From contig JAFAZD010000376.1 in assembly GCA_019239955.1 (NCBI GenBank), forward strand, positions 1 through 36,311: DNA of 36,311 nt, in the 5' to 3' direction. The stretch comes from Armatimonadota bacterium. Lineage in GTDB: Bacteria; Armatimonadota; Armatimonadia; Armatimonadales; Capsulimonadaceae. Positions 18,978-27,425 of the stretch are shown piece after piece (position 1 is the stretch's first letter; the number at the start of each line of letters is the position of its first letter). The notes beneath the pieces were generated by a model. It was not told the DNA's origin. It was given only the letters and a program-made list of their open reading frames with translations, and made no database searches. A program made the translations under genes and the position numbers.

Positions 18978-19065
18978 CTGGGGCTGAAACCCCCAGGCTA
19001 ATCCCGGCTCCGCCGGAGCAACCCCTTCGGGGCTAGGAGAGCCTGTTCTTTAGCCCCGAAGGGGG
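18977..19065. repeat. Compound palindromic intergenic repeat
   Basis: CCTGGGG...CCCCAGG (18977-18983/18991-18997), GCTCCgccGGAGC, CCCCTTCGGGGCTA...TAGCCCCGAAGGGG (19022-19035/19051-19064). Confidence 0.75.
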
Positions 19066-19160
19066 TTCCGTCCGTTTAACCCAGCGGTTCACCGCCGGGG
19101 GACAATTTCGCAAGGGCGGCCACGCGGGGCCGCCCGGCCTGGTGGCGTGGCCGCTCCCCG

Positions 19161-20519
19161 TCAGTACTTGTCAAAATGGCCGGCGATCTCAAAGTCCACG
19201 CCCTGGTCGCGGTAGGCCGCCGCCTCGGAGCGGCGCACGGCCAGATACGACTCGGCCAGCAGCGGGCCAAGTGCATCGGTGAGGAATGGGTTGGATTCCA
19301 GCGCCGCCAGCGCCTCCTCCAACGTGGATGGCAGACGGCGGATGCCGCACTCGCGGCGCTGCTCCTCGGTCAGCGCCGCCGGGTCCTCCTCGACAGGGGC
19401 CGGCGGCTCCAGGCGGCGGTCCAGGCCGTCCAGCCCGGCGGCCAGCAGGCCGCCGAGCGCCAGGTACGGGTTGCAACTGGAGTCGGCCGCCTTGAGCTCC
19501 AGGTTGACCGTGTCCGCCGCGTTGCTCCAGAAGGGGGAGGCGACCCGCAGCGCGGCCTCCCGGTTGTCGTGGCCCCAGACGGCGAAGGCGCTGCTCCAGG
19601 TCTGCGGCTGGAGGCGGCGGTAGGAGTTGACGCTGGGGCAGGTCAGCGCGACCAGCTCCGGCAGGTGGGCCAGCACCCCGGCCAGGAAGTGCCGGCCCCG
19701 CTCCGAGAGGCTGTCCGGGGCCGACGCATCGAAGAAGGCGTTCCCGCCGGCCGCGTCCCACAGGCTGAAGTGGATGTGCGCGCCATTGCCCGCCGCGTCC
19801 GGCCAGGGCTTAGGGGCCAGCGACGCCGCCAAGCCGTGTTCACGGGCGACGCCCCGGATGGTCTCCCGCAGCGTCAGGTGGTTGTCCGCGGCGCGCAGCG
19901 CCTCCGCGTGGCGGACGGAGATCTCGTGCTGGCCATGGGCGAGCTCGGGGTAATACTGCTCCACCGTCAACCCCTGCGCCTCCAGCGCGCCGACCAGCGC
20001 GTCGGCGAAGGCGGCGGCCTGAGTCATGGCGACCGTGGAGAAGCAGAGGGTCCGGTCAAAGGGCCGGTAGCCGCCTTCGGGCGTGGGGAGGGCCAGCGAG
20101 AACTCGGCCTCCAGGGACGCGCGCAGGGTGAGACCCTGGGCGGCGGCGCGCTCGCGCATCCGCTTGAGGAAAGAGCGGGGACAGGCCCCCCAGGGCGCGC
20201 GATCCAGCCTGAGCATGTCGCAGAAGAAGGCGGCGCTGCGGGGGACGTAGGGCAGGACGGCGAACGTGTCCAGGTCCGGCACCAGGCGCACCTCGCCGAC
20301 CGGCCCCATGCCCGCGACCGGCTGGAGCTGGTCCAGGCTGTTCATGGCCATCATGGCGACCGTGAGGCCGATGCCGTCGGCGAGGCGTCCGGCCAGGCCG
20401 CTCATTGCCGTCGCCTTGCCCCGGATGACGCCGCCGTTGTCGCAGTAGAGAAAGCGGGCCAGACGGACGCCGCCATCGTGGCAGGCCCTCAGCACATGCT
20501 CCGCGTCCGTCGCCACCAT
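19161..20519 (-). CDS. Glutamine synthetase family protein (FluG/type I-like)
   Basis: RFLYCDNGGVIRGKATAMSGL, LRASLEAEFSLALP, NGAHIHFSLWD, NSYRRLQPQTWSSAFAVWGHDNREAALRV, NLELKAADSSCNPYLALGGLLAAGLDGL. Confidence 0.92.
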   Translation of the reverse strand: MVATDAEHVLRACHDGGVRLARFLYCDNGGVIRGKATAMSGLAGRLADGIGLTVAMMAMNSLDQLQPVAGMGPVGEVRLVPDLDTFAVLPYVPRSAAFFCDMLRLDRAPWGACPRSFLKRMRERAAAQGLTLRASLEAEFSLALPTPEGGYRPFDRTLCFSTVAMTQAAAFADALVGALEAQGLTVEQYYPELAHGQHEISVRHAEALRAADNHLTLRETIRGVAREHGLAASLAPKPWPDAAGNGAHIHFSLWDAAGGNAFFDASAPDSLSERGRHFLAGVLAHLPELVALTCPSVNSYRRLQPQTWSSAFAVWGHDNREAALRVASPFWSNAADTVNLELKAADSSCNPYLALGGLLAAGLDGLDRRLEPPAPVEEDPAALTEEQRRECGIRRLPSTLEEALAALESNPFLTDALGPLLAESYLAVRRSEAAAYRDQGVDFEIAGHFDKY

Positions 20520-21886
20520 TAGGCCTCCTTCTTGTCCGCCGCCTTGCGCACGTCGATCCGCAGGGGCGTTCCCTCGAACGAGTACGACTCCCGAATCCGG
20601 TTCTCCAAGTAACGCTTGTAGGAGAAGTGCATCAGTTCCGGGTCGTTGACGAACAGCACGATGGTCGGGGGCTTGACGGTGGGCATGGTGGCGTAGTAAA
20701 TCTTGAGCGCACGGCCCTTTTCATTATAGGGATGGGCGTCGGCGGCGTCGCGCAGCAGCCGGTTCAACTCGCCGGTCGGGATGCGCATCGCGTGGTTCTC
20801 GGCGGCGTCCAGGGCGGCGTCCACGGCGGCGGCGACGCCCTTGCCCGTCAGGGCGCTGGTGAAGGCCAGCGGCGCGTAGCTCATGAACGGCATCTGCTCG
20901 CGCAGTCCGTCGCTGAAAATCTTCATCGGGTTCTTGCCGGGCGCCTCCTCCAGAACGTCCTTGCGCCCCGCGTCCCATTTATTGACCACGATGACCGCCG
21001 CCCGGCCCGCCTCGTGGGCGTAGCCGCCGACCCGCTTGTCGCCGTCGGTCAGCCCGTCAATGGCATCAATCACCAGCATCACCACATCGGCCCGCTCGAT
21101 GGCCCGCAGGGCGCGCAGCACGGTGTAGTACTCGACACCGCCCTGAATCTTGCCCGCGCGTCTGATCCCCGCCGTGTCAATCAGGACGAGCTCGCGCCCG
21201 TTGAACTCGAACGAGGTGTCCACCGCGTCGCGCGTCGTCCCGGCGACGGGCGAGACGATGGCGCGCTCCTCGCCCAGAATGGCGTTCAGCAGCGACGACT
21301 TGCCGACGTTGGGCCGCCCGATGATGGCGATCTTGGTGCGCTCGTCCTCGGCCTCCTCTTCGGGCGCGGGCGGCGGCGGCGGCAGATGATCCACGATGGC
21401 GTCCAGCGCGTCGGCGACGCCCCGCCCGCCGAGGGCGGAGACGGGATAGACTTCGGGGAATCCGAGCGCGTAGACTTCGGGGACGTTGCGATACTCCTGG
21501 TCGCCGTTGTCCACCTTGTTGGCGAGCACGACTAGCGGCTTCGGGGAGCGGCGCAGCGCCGTGGCAAGCTCAAAGTCGTCCGCGGTCAGGCCCGCGATGG
21601 TGTCCACCACGAACACGATCACGTCCGCCTCGGCCATGGCGATCTCGGCCTGGGTGCGGACCTGCGCCTTGAGCGGGTCGGGGTCGAACATCTGGATGCC
21701 GCCGGTGTCGATCAGCGTGTACTCGCGCCCGCGCCAGTCCCCGTCGGCGTACAGCCGGTCGCGGGTGATGCCCGGCGTGTCCTCCACGATGGCGATGCGC
21801 CGCCCGGCCAGGCGGTTGAACAGGGTGGACTTGCCGACATTGGGGCGGCCGACGATGGCGACCAGGGGTTTGGGGATCGTGCTCAC
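20519..21886 (-). CDS. der: Ribosome biogenesis GTPase Der (EngA)
   Basis: Two G domains: VAIVGRPNVGKSTLFNRLAGRR and IAIIGRPNVGKSSLLNAILGEE; NKVD, NKWD; C-terminal KH-like. GTG 21886 preferred because the supplied start (21919) lies in the -10 box. Confidence 0.93.
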   Translation of the reverse strand: MSTIPKPLVAIVGRPNVGKSTLFNRLAGRRIAIVEDTPGITRDRLYADGDWRGREYTLIDTGGIQMFDPDPLKAQVRTQAEIAMAEADVIVFVVDTIAGLTADDFELATALRRSPKPLVVLANKVDNGDQEYRNVPEVYALGFPEVYPVSALGGRGVADALDAIVDHLPPPPPAPEEEAEDERTKIAIIGRPNVGKSSLLNAILGEERAIVSPVAGTTRDAVDTSFEFNGRELVLIDTAGIRRAGKIQGGVEYYTVLRALRAIERADVVMLVIDAIDGLTDGDKRVGGYAHEAGRAAVIVVNKWDAGRKDVLEEAPGKNPMKIFSDGLREQMPFMSYAPLAFTSALTGKGVAAAVDAALDAAENHAMRIPTGELNRLLRDAADAHPYNEKGRALKIYYATMPTVKPPTIVLFVNDPELMHFSYKRYLENRIRESYSFEGTPLRIDVRKAADKKEA

Positions 21887-21914
21887 GGCTTGGGCGTCCT
21901 TTGCGACACCCGTT

Positions 21915-21944
21915 AGCATAGCACAAACTGGGGAGGGGTGTCAA
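21915..21944 (-). promoter_or_regulatory. der promoter (TTGACA-N18-TATGCT)
   Basis: Reverse strand TTGACA (21944-21939), 18 nt, TATGCT (21920-21915). Confidence 0.65.
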
Positions 21945-22009
21945 CGAATGGGGGCGCAAAAGCACAGGACCATCCCATCCTCGCTGGCGTGGGCAACCCG
22001 GCGATGGAA

Positions 22010-22125
22010 GTGCCCAGCGAATGAATTCGCGGGCTTGATGACAGCGAAGTCCCTGCGGGACTGAGGACCCGGTCGGCAGGGCCGACTTCGTTGTCATCAA
22101 GCCCGCCACTTCAGTGGCCGGGCAC
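22010..22125. repeat. Cruciform palindromic element A (116 bp)
   Basis: Inner arms GCGGGCTTGATGACAGCGAAGTC (22029-22051) and GACTTCGTTGTCATCAAGCCCGC (22084-22106), one mismatch; outer GTGCCC/GGGCAC; internal hairpins GTCCctgcGGGAC and GTCGGCaggGCCGAC. Confidence 0.9.
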
Positions 22126-22251
22126 GAGAACGGAATGACCCTGTGCAAAAGCAGGGAACCGGAGGCTGCGCGGCGTACAGGCAGGTGATGGCTTCAAATG
22201 CCTGAAGGCAGGAGCCTTCGCGTTCGGTCACTCCAGGAGGATCGCGCCACC

Positions 22252-22821
22252 GTGACTTCGATCTGCCCACGTTGCGGGGCAATGCCGGCCATCGGCGAAA
22301 TCCGCTGTCCTCGCTGTGGGCTGCCGCTGGGCGCGTCCATGCCCAGTCCGCGCCCGCTGCGGCTGATTCTCGGCTTGATGCTGCTGCTGGTCCTCGGAGG
22401 CGCCTCGGTATTCCTGGTCTTCGACCTGCGCGGCTGGAGAGGGGGCTTCGACATGGACCGGATGACGACGGGCCGCAACGGATTGCCCCGTCTGTCCGGC
22501 CCCACCAATCCCGGCGGCCCGACCTACGGCGAGAGCGAGCGCGCCGACCTGGAGATCACCGACTTCGGCTGGAACTTCCTCGGGCCCGACAGCAACCCGC
22601 ACCAGCAGACCTGGGCCTACGCCGCCGTCCTCAACAAGAGCGCGCGCCCCTGGCGCGGCGTCGCCGTCCTGCTGCGGTTGGACGACAGGCAGGGGAACAT
22701 GCTGTCCAACACCGCGATTCCAATCGGCACCCTCGCCCCCGGCCAGACCCGCAAGGCCCAAGTCGCCGTGCTCGACCCGCGAGTCTATTACTCCAGCGTC
22801 ACCGGCATCACCGGCCGTTGA
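22252..22821 (+). CDS. Zinc-ribbon membrane protein with FxLYD-like C-terminal domain
   Basis: GTG start with AGGAGG; CPRCG...CPRCG; TM LRLILGLMLLLVLGGASVFLVF; YAAVLNKSARPWRGVAVLLRLDDRQGNMLSNTAIPIGTLAPGQTRKAQV. Confidence 0.7.
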   Translation: MTSICPRCGAMPAIGEIRCPRCGLPLGASMPSPRPLRLILGLMLLLVLGGASVFLVFDLRGWRGGFDMDRMTTGRNGLPRLSGPTNPGGPTYGESERADLEITDFGWNFLGPDSNPHQQTWAYAAVLNKSARPWRGVAVLLRLDDRQGNMLSNTAIPIGTLAPGQTRKAQVAVLDPRVYYSSVTGITGR

Positions 22822-22870
22822 CCGATGCCGCGCGGCAGGGGGCGCTGAACCGCCTGGAAAGGAATTTCTG

Positions 22871-23281
22871 ATGGACACCGGCAACAACGGGCAGTCCGAT
22901 CTCCTGTCCACTGTCTGGCCCCCGCCGCCCACTGCGCCTCCGCCAAACCCAGTGCATCTGGTCTCGGCCCAGATGTTCACCGCGGGCGGCCCCGTGTCGG
23001 ACTTCCGCGACGGGACCCTGCGCTTAGACGCGGACGGCGTCCACCTGGACGGCCGGGCCGCCGTCCGCGCTGAGATCGCCTTCCTGTTGTGCCTGTTCAC
23101 CCCGGCGGCCTACGCGCCCTTCATCGCGGAGGCGGAGCAACACGCCCCCGGACGCGCCGCCGTGGGCCGCCTGCGCCGCTGGGCGCCGCCCCACGTCTGG
23201 GTGTTCATGGCCCCCGTGCTCGCGCTCGGCGTTGTCCTCGCCGGTCTGATTGTCACGGCGTACCTCAATGCGGGGCCATAG
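22871..23281 (+). CDS. Hypothetical protein with C-terminal TM helix
   Basis: VWVFMAPVLALGVVLAGLIVTAYL C-terminal hydrophobic segment; SD-like aaagga upstream. Confidence 0.55.
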   Translation: MDTGNNGQSDLLSTVWPPPPTAPPPNPVHLVSAQMFTAGGPVSDFRDGTLRLDADGVHLDGRAAVRAEIAFLLCLFTPAAYAPFIAEAEQHAPGRAAVGRLRRWAPPHVWVFMAPVLALGVVLAGLIVTAYLNAGP

Positions 23282-23296
23282 GAGGCGGTCCGGCCC

Positions 23297-23325
23297 TTGC
23301 CAACTCGCCTCGCTTCAGGTATCCT
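23297..23325 (+). promoter_or_regulatory. nadD promoter (TTGCCA-N17-TATCCT), leaderless arrangement
   Basis: -10 at 23320-23325 ends 7 nt before ATG 23333. Confidence 0.55.
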
Positions 23326-23332
23326 TACCCCG

Positions 23333-24076
23333 ATGCAGCGATTGGGAATCATGGGCGGGACGTTTGACCCCATACATTACGGACACCTGCTGATGGCCGA
23401 GGAGGCGCGCCAGGCCTTCGCGCTGGAACAGGTCGTCTTCGTGCCCAACGGACAGCCGGCGCACAAGAAGGCGTACCTGGTCTCCGCGCCGGAGGACCGC
23501 TACGCCATGACGCTGCTCGCCACCGGCTCCAACCCGCACTTCGGCTGCGACCGGGTGGAGATCGAGCGCCCCGGCCCGTCCTACGCCATTGACACCATCC
23601 GGCACTTCCGGCGCTCCTACCCGGAACTGGACGCTCTGTACTTCATCACCGGCGCGGACGCGATTTTGGAAATCCTGACGTGGCACGAGTATGAGCGGCT
23701 GATTGAAGAGTGCCGGTTCATCGCCGTCACCCGGCCCGGCTTCGTGCTGGACCGGCTCTCCGAGATCGCCGGCACCCGATTTTTGGAGCGGGTCTCGTTC
23801 CTGCCGATCCCCGGCCTGGACATCTCCTCCACCGACCTGCGCCGCCGCGTCGCCGAGGGGCGGGGCATCAAGTACATGACGCCGGACGCCGTCCAGACCT
23901 ACATCGCCCGCCGGGGGCTGTACCGGCATCCGGCCCCCGCCGGCCCCCCTCATCCCCCAGCCCCTTCTCCCTCGGAGGGGCGAAGGGGAGACGGAGAAGC
24001 CATTGGCGGAAGGAACCCTCTCCCCCGCGAGGGAGAGGGCAGGGTGAGGGGGCCGGGCGAGGGAGAGATGCCATGA
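23333..24076 (+). CDS. nadD: Nicotinate-nucleotide adenylyltransferase with repeat-derived C-terminal extension
   Basis: LGIMGGTFDPIHYGHLLMAEEAR, FITGADAILEILTWHEYERLIEECRFIAVTRPG, ISSTDLRRRVAEGRGIKYMTPDAVQTYIARRGLY. Confidence 0.93.
   Translation: MQRLGIMGGTFDPIHYGHLLMAEEARQAFALEQVVFVPNGQPAHKKAYLVSAPEDRYAMTLLATGSNPHFGCDRVEIERPGPSYAIDTIRHFRRSYPELDALYFITGADAILEILTWHEYERLIEECRFIAVTRPGFVLDRLSEIAGTRFLERVSFLPIPGLDISSTDLRRRVAEGRGIKYMTPDAVQTYIARRGLYRHPAPAGPPHPPAPSPSEGRRGDGEAIGGRNPLPREGEGRVRGPGEGEMP
23935..24070. repeat. CCCTCTCCC/GGGAGAGGG palindromic repeat overlapping the 3' end of nadD
   Basis: ccccagccccttctccctcggaggggcgaaggggaga ... ccctctcccccgcgagggagagggcagggtgaggggg. Confidence 0.75.
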
Positions 24077-25332
24077 CCGACTGTGAAAACCAGCTCGTCC
24101 TCGCGCGACGGCAGATCGAGGCCGTCCAGCGCATCTCTACCGCGCTCTACTCCCTCACTGACCTGGATGCACTCCAGCGGATGGCCTTGCAGACGGCGAT
24201 GGACGTGGTGGAGGCCGACGCCGGCTCCCTGCTGGTCTACGACCTGGAGAGAAACGTCCTCGTCTTCCGCTACGTGGTCGGGCCGGTCGCCGACACCCTG
24301 ACCGGCACGGAGCTGGACCTGGCGCGGACTCCAGGCATCGCCGGCCAGGTCTTCCGCAGCGGCGTCCCGCGCATCACCCGGAACGTGGACGAGGACGCCG
24401 ACCATGTCCGCGTGGTGGACGCCCGCACCGGCTACCACACCCGCTCGCTGATGACCGTCCCCCTGCGCCGACGCGACGGCGGCCTCCCCTTCGGCGTCGT
24501 CCAGTTCGTCAACAAGCGCGCGGGCGACTTTGACGACAGCGACGTGGCGACCATCGAGGTCATGGGCAGCCTGGTCGTCATGGCCGTGCAGAACGTCATC
24601 CTGGCCCAGCGCGCCCGCCTGGCCGCCGTCGCCTACGCGGCCGGCGAGATCAGCCACGACGTCGGCAACATGCTTACCTACGTGCTGCCCTACGTGCAGA
24701 GCCTGGACGCCTACATCGCCGACGTGCGAGCCGGCAAGCCGGGGGCGCTGGAGGCGCTGGAGGCATTCTACCAGGAGGTGGTCGAGAGCGTGGCCGACGG
24801 CGTGGAGCAGGTCCAGTTCCGCACCCGCGAGATCGCCCGCGCCGTCAAGGGGGAGGTGGCCCCGCTGGCCTTCGAGGCGGGCCGCCCGATGCACGTCGCC
24901 CGGCAGGTCGTGCGCGCCTTCGCCGTCACCGCCCAGCGCCACGGGATCACGCTCGATTTGGAGGGTGACGCCGAGATGGAGGCGGTCTTCGACCAGTTCC
25001 GCCTCTACAACGCCCTCTACAACCTGGTCGGCAACGCCCTCTCGGAGACCCCGGCGGGGGGCCGCATCGCCCTGACCGTCGCTCCCGACACGGACGACCC
25101 CGCCTTCTACGCCGTCACCGTTGCCGACACCGGGCGGGGGATGCCCGAGGACGTGCGCGCGGCGCTGTTCACCGACGCCGCCCGCTCCACCAAGCCCGGC
25201 GGCACGGGCCTGGGCACCCGCATCGTCGGCCGCATCGTCGAGCAGCACGGCGGCGCCGTCCGCGTCCAGAGCGCCCCCGACCGGGGAACTGCCATCACCC
25301 TGCGCCTCCCGAAGCGGCCGCCGGCTGCTTGA
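24073..25332 (+). CDS. GAF-domain sensor histidine kinase
   Basis: ATGA overlap with nadD; GAF LQRMALQTAMDVVEADAGSLLVYD; H-box-like EISHDVGNMLTYV; N-box YNALYNLVGNALSETP; DTGRGMPEDV, GGTGLGTRIVGRIVEQHGG. Confidence 0.9.
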   Translation: MTDCENQLVLARRQIEAVQRISTALYSLTDLDALQRMALQTAMDVVEADAGSLLVYDLERNVLVFRYVVGPVADTLTGTELDLARTPGIAGQVFRSGVPRITRNVDEDADHVRVVDARTGYHTRSLMTVPLRRRDGGLPFGVVQFVNKRAGDFDDSDVATIEVMGSLVVMAVQNVILAQRARLAAVAYAAGEISHDVGNMLTYVLPYVQSLDAYIADVRAGKPGALEALEAFYQEVVESVADGVEQVQFRTREIARAVKGEVAPLAFEAGRPMHVARQVVRAFAVTAQRHGITLDLEGDAEMEAVFDQFRLYNALYNLVGNALSETPAGGRIALTVAPDTDDPAFYAVTVADTGRGMPEDVRAALFTDAARSTKPGGTGLGTRIVGRIVEQHGGAVRVQSAPDRGTAITLRLPKRPPAA

Positions 25333-25357
25333 CAAGCGCCCCGCTTTCTGCGATAAT
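25329..25357 (+). promoter_or_regulatory. Promoter of the DUF6785-like gene (TTGACA-N17-GATAAT)
   Basis: TTGACA 25329-25334 overlaps the histidine kinase stop; GATAAT 25352-25357. Confidence 0.7.
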
Positions 25358-25412
25358 GGCCGCAAGGTCGTGATTGTGTCCCCGCGACCGTTCTCGTGAA
25401 GGTGACGCCGCC

Positions 25413-27419
25413 ATGAGCCTGGTCAATGCCCGCCCCGAAGCCGTCCCCGCGCCGTCCGTGACCCCTGCGCCGTCCCCGCCGCGCACCGTCACGTTCCGGG
25501 CCGTGCTGCTGGGCATGGTCCTGATGGTCGTCAACTCCTATTGGGTCGTCATGATGGAGCGCATCCGCTACTCGGCCCACCCGACCACGATCTCCCTCTT
25601 CTTCAACTGTGTCTTCATCCTGGTCGTCCTGACGGGCCTGAACGGGCTGGTCGCCCGCGTCCGCCCGCGCTGGGCCTTCTGCCAGGGCGAGCTGCTGCTG
25701 ATCTACGCGATGCTCACCATTGACTCGTGCATGTCCGCGCACGACGCCGGCCAGATTCTGGTGCCGCACCTGACCTGGCCCTACTCGCAGGCCACCAAGG
25801 GCAACGGCTACGCCCAATTGTTCTGGCACTACCTGCCCGCCTGGGCGCTGATGACGGACAAGCAGGCCGTCCAGGGCTTCTGGCTGGGCAACGACACCCT
25901 CTACACCCGCGCGCACCTGCTGGCCTGGCTCCAGCCCACGCTGGTCTGGACCGGCTTCATCACCGTGCTGCTGTTCGTGATGCAGTGCGTCAACGTGCTG
26001 ATCCGCAAGCAGTGGACCGACAACGAGCGCCTGACCTACCCGCTGGTGCGCCTGCCCCTGGAGATCACCGACGCCCAGCCCGGCGGCCGGGGCCGCAGCG
26101 GCCTGCCGCTGACCCGCCAGCGCCTGTTCTGGCTCGGCTTCGTCCTGGCGGCGGGCATTGACCTGACCAACTCGCTCAACTACTACTTCCCCAGCATCCC
26201 GGCGATCCTGACGCCCGGCCACGGGCAAAGCTCGCTGGACCTGGGCCAGTTCCTGACCACCAAGCCCTGGAACGCCGTCGGCTGGACCCCGGCCTCGTTC
26301 TACCCGTTCGTGATCGGCCTGGGGATACTGATGCCGCTGGACTTCCTGTTCTCGTCCTGGTTTTTCTACCTGATCTGGAAGCTGCAGCACGTCATTGTGG
26401 TCTCCAACGCCTGGGACGCCAACCCGCAGATGCCCTACGACAAGTACCAGGCGTTCGGGGCCTACATGCTCTTCTTCGCGTCCACGATCTACCTCAGCCG
26501 CCACTACTTCCGCCAGGTGGTGCGCCGGGCGCTCGGCCTCTCCTCGGACATTGATGACTCCGATGAGCCGCTGCGCTACCGCTGGGCGTTCGTGGGAATC
26601 TTCGTCGGCCTGCTCCTGCTCATCGCCTTCACGATGGCCCTGGGGCTGTCGCCCTGGCTGAGTGTGATCTTCTTCGCGGTCTACCTCGCCCTGGCGCTGG
26701 CGATCACGCGGATGCGCGCGGAGTTGGGGACGCCGGTGCATGACCTGCACTTCACCGGCCCGAATTGGATGTTCACGGACTTCCTGGGGCCGCGCGCCCT
26801 GGGGCCGTCCAACCTGGCCGCCCTGAGCACGCTGTTCTGGTTCAACCGCGCCTACCGCTCCCACCCGATGCCGTTCCAGCTGGAGGCGTTCAAGATGGCC
26901 GAGCAGTCGGGCGCGCGCCGCGAGATGCGCCGCTGGTTCTGGGCCTTGATCCTGGCGGGCGCGTTCGGCATGGTCTGCACCTTCTGGGCCATGCTGCACA
27001 CCTACTACATCTTCGGCGGGCAGGCCAAGTCCGCCGGGACGTTCGGCAACGAGGCGTGGGACAATCTCGCCGGCTACCTCAAGGCCCCCCGTCAGGCGGA
27101 CCCGAATGTTGCCATCGCCATCGTCGTCGGCTTCCTATTCGCCACGTTCCTACAGGCGATGCGGGTGCAGCTGCCCTGGTGGCCGTTCCACCCGCTCGCC
27201 TACGCCGTCAGCGGCTCCTGGGAGATGAACCTGCTGTGGATGCCGCTCTTGATCGCCTGGACGGTCAAGAGCGTGCTATTGCGCTACGGCGGCATGAAGA
27301 TGTACCAGGCCAGCCTGCCCTTCTTCTACGGCCTCATCCTCGGCCAGTTCATCCCCGGCAGCCTGCTCAACATCTGGGGCATCATCACTGAGACGCCCAC
27401 CTACCAGTTCTGGCAGTGA
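25413..27419 (+). CDS. DUF6785/DUF6784-like polytopic membrane protein
   Basis: Many TM segments; NSYWVVMMERIRYSAHPTTISLFFNCVF, CQGELLLIYAMLTI, NERLTYPLVRLPLEI, RMRAELGTPVHDLHFTGPNWM. Confidence 0.8.
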   Translation: MSLVNARPEAVPAPSVTPAPSPPRTVTFRAVLLGMVLMVVNSYWVVMMERIRYSAHPTTISLFFNCVFILVVLTGLNGLVARVRPRWAFCQGELLLIYAMLTIDSCMSAHDAGQILVPHLTWPYSQATKGNGYAQLFWHYLPAWALMTDKQAVQGFWLGNDTLYTRAHLLAWLQPTLVWTGFITVLLFVMQCVNVLIRKQWTDNERLTYPLVRLPLEITDAQPGGRGRSGLPLTRQRLFWLGFVLAAGIDLTNSLNYYFPSIPAILTPGHGQSSLDLGQFLTTKPWNAVGWTPASFYPFVIGLGILMPLDFLFSSWFFYLIWKLQHVIVVSNAWDANPQMPYDKYQAFGAYMLFFASTIYLSRHYFRQVVRRALGLSSDIDDSDEPLRYRWAFVGIFVGLLLLIAFTMALGLSPWLSVIFFAVYLALALAITRMRAELGTPVHDLHFTGPNWMFTDFLGPRALGPSNLAALSTLFWFNRAYRSHPMPFQLEAFKMAEQSGARREMRRWFWALILAGAFGMVCTFWAMLHTYYIFGGQAKSAGTFGNEAWDNLAGYLKAPRQADPNVAIAIVVGFLFATFLQAMRVQLPWWPFHPLAYAVSGSWEMNLLWMPLLIAWTVKSVLLRYGGMKMYQASLPFFYGLILGQFIPGSLLNIWGIITETPTYQFWQ

Positions 27420-27425
27420 GGAGCC

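Noticed and set aside
23710-24072. N-terminal extension of the histidine kinase ORF
   Set aside because: Arg/Pro-rich out-of-frame nadD sequence; ATG 24073 overlapping the nadD stop is the natural start
25107-26999. Long minus-strand ORF (630 aa) antisense to the histidine kinase and DUF6785-like genes
   Set aside because: Composition is Gln/Arg/Gly/His-rich frame-shadow typical of high-GC antisense; the plus-strand frames carry clear domain motifs
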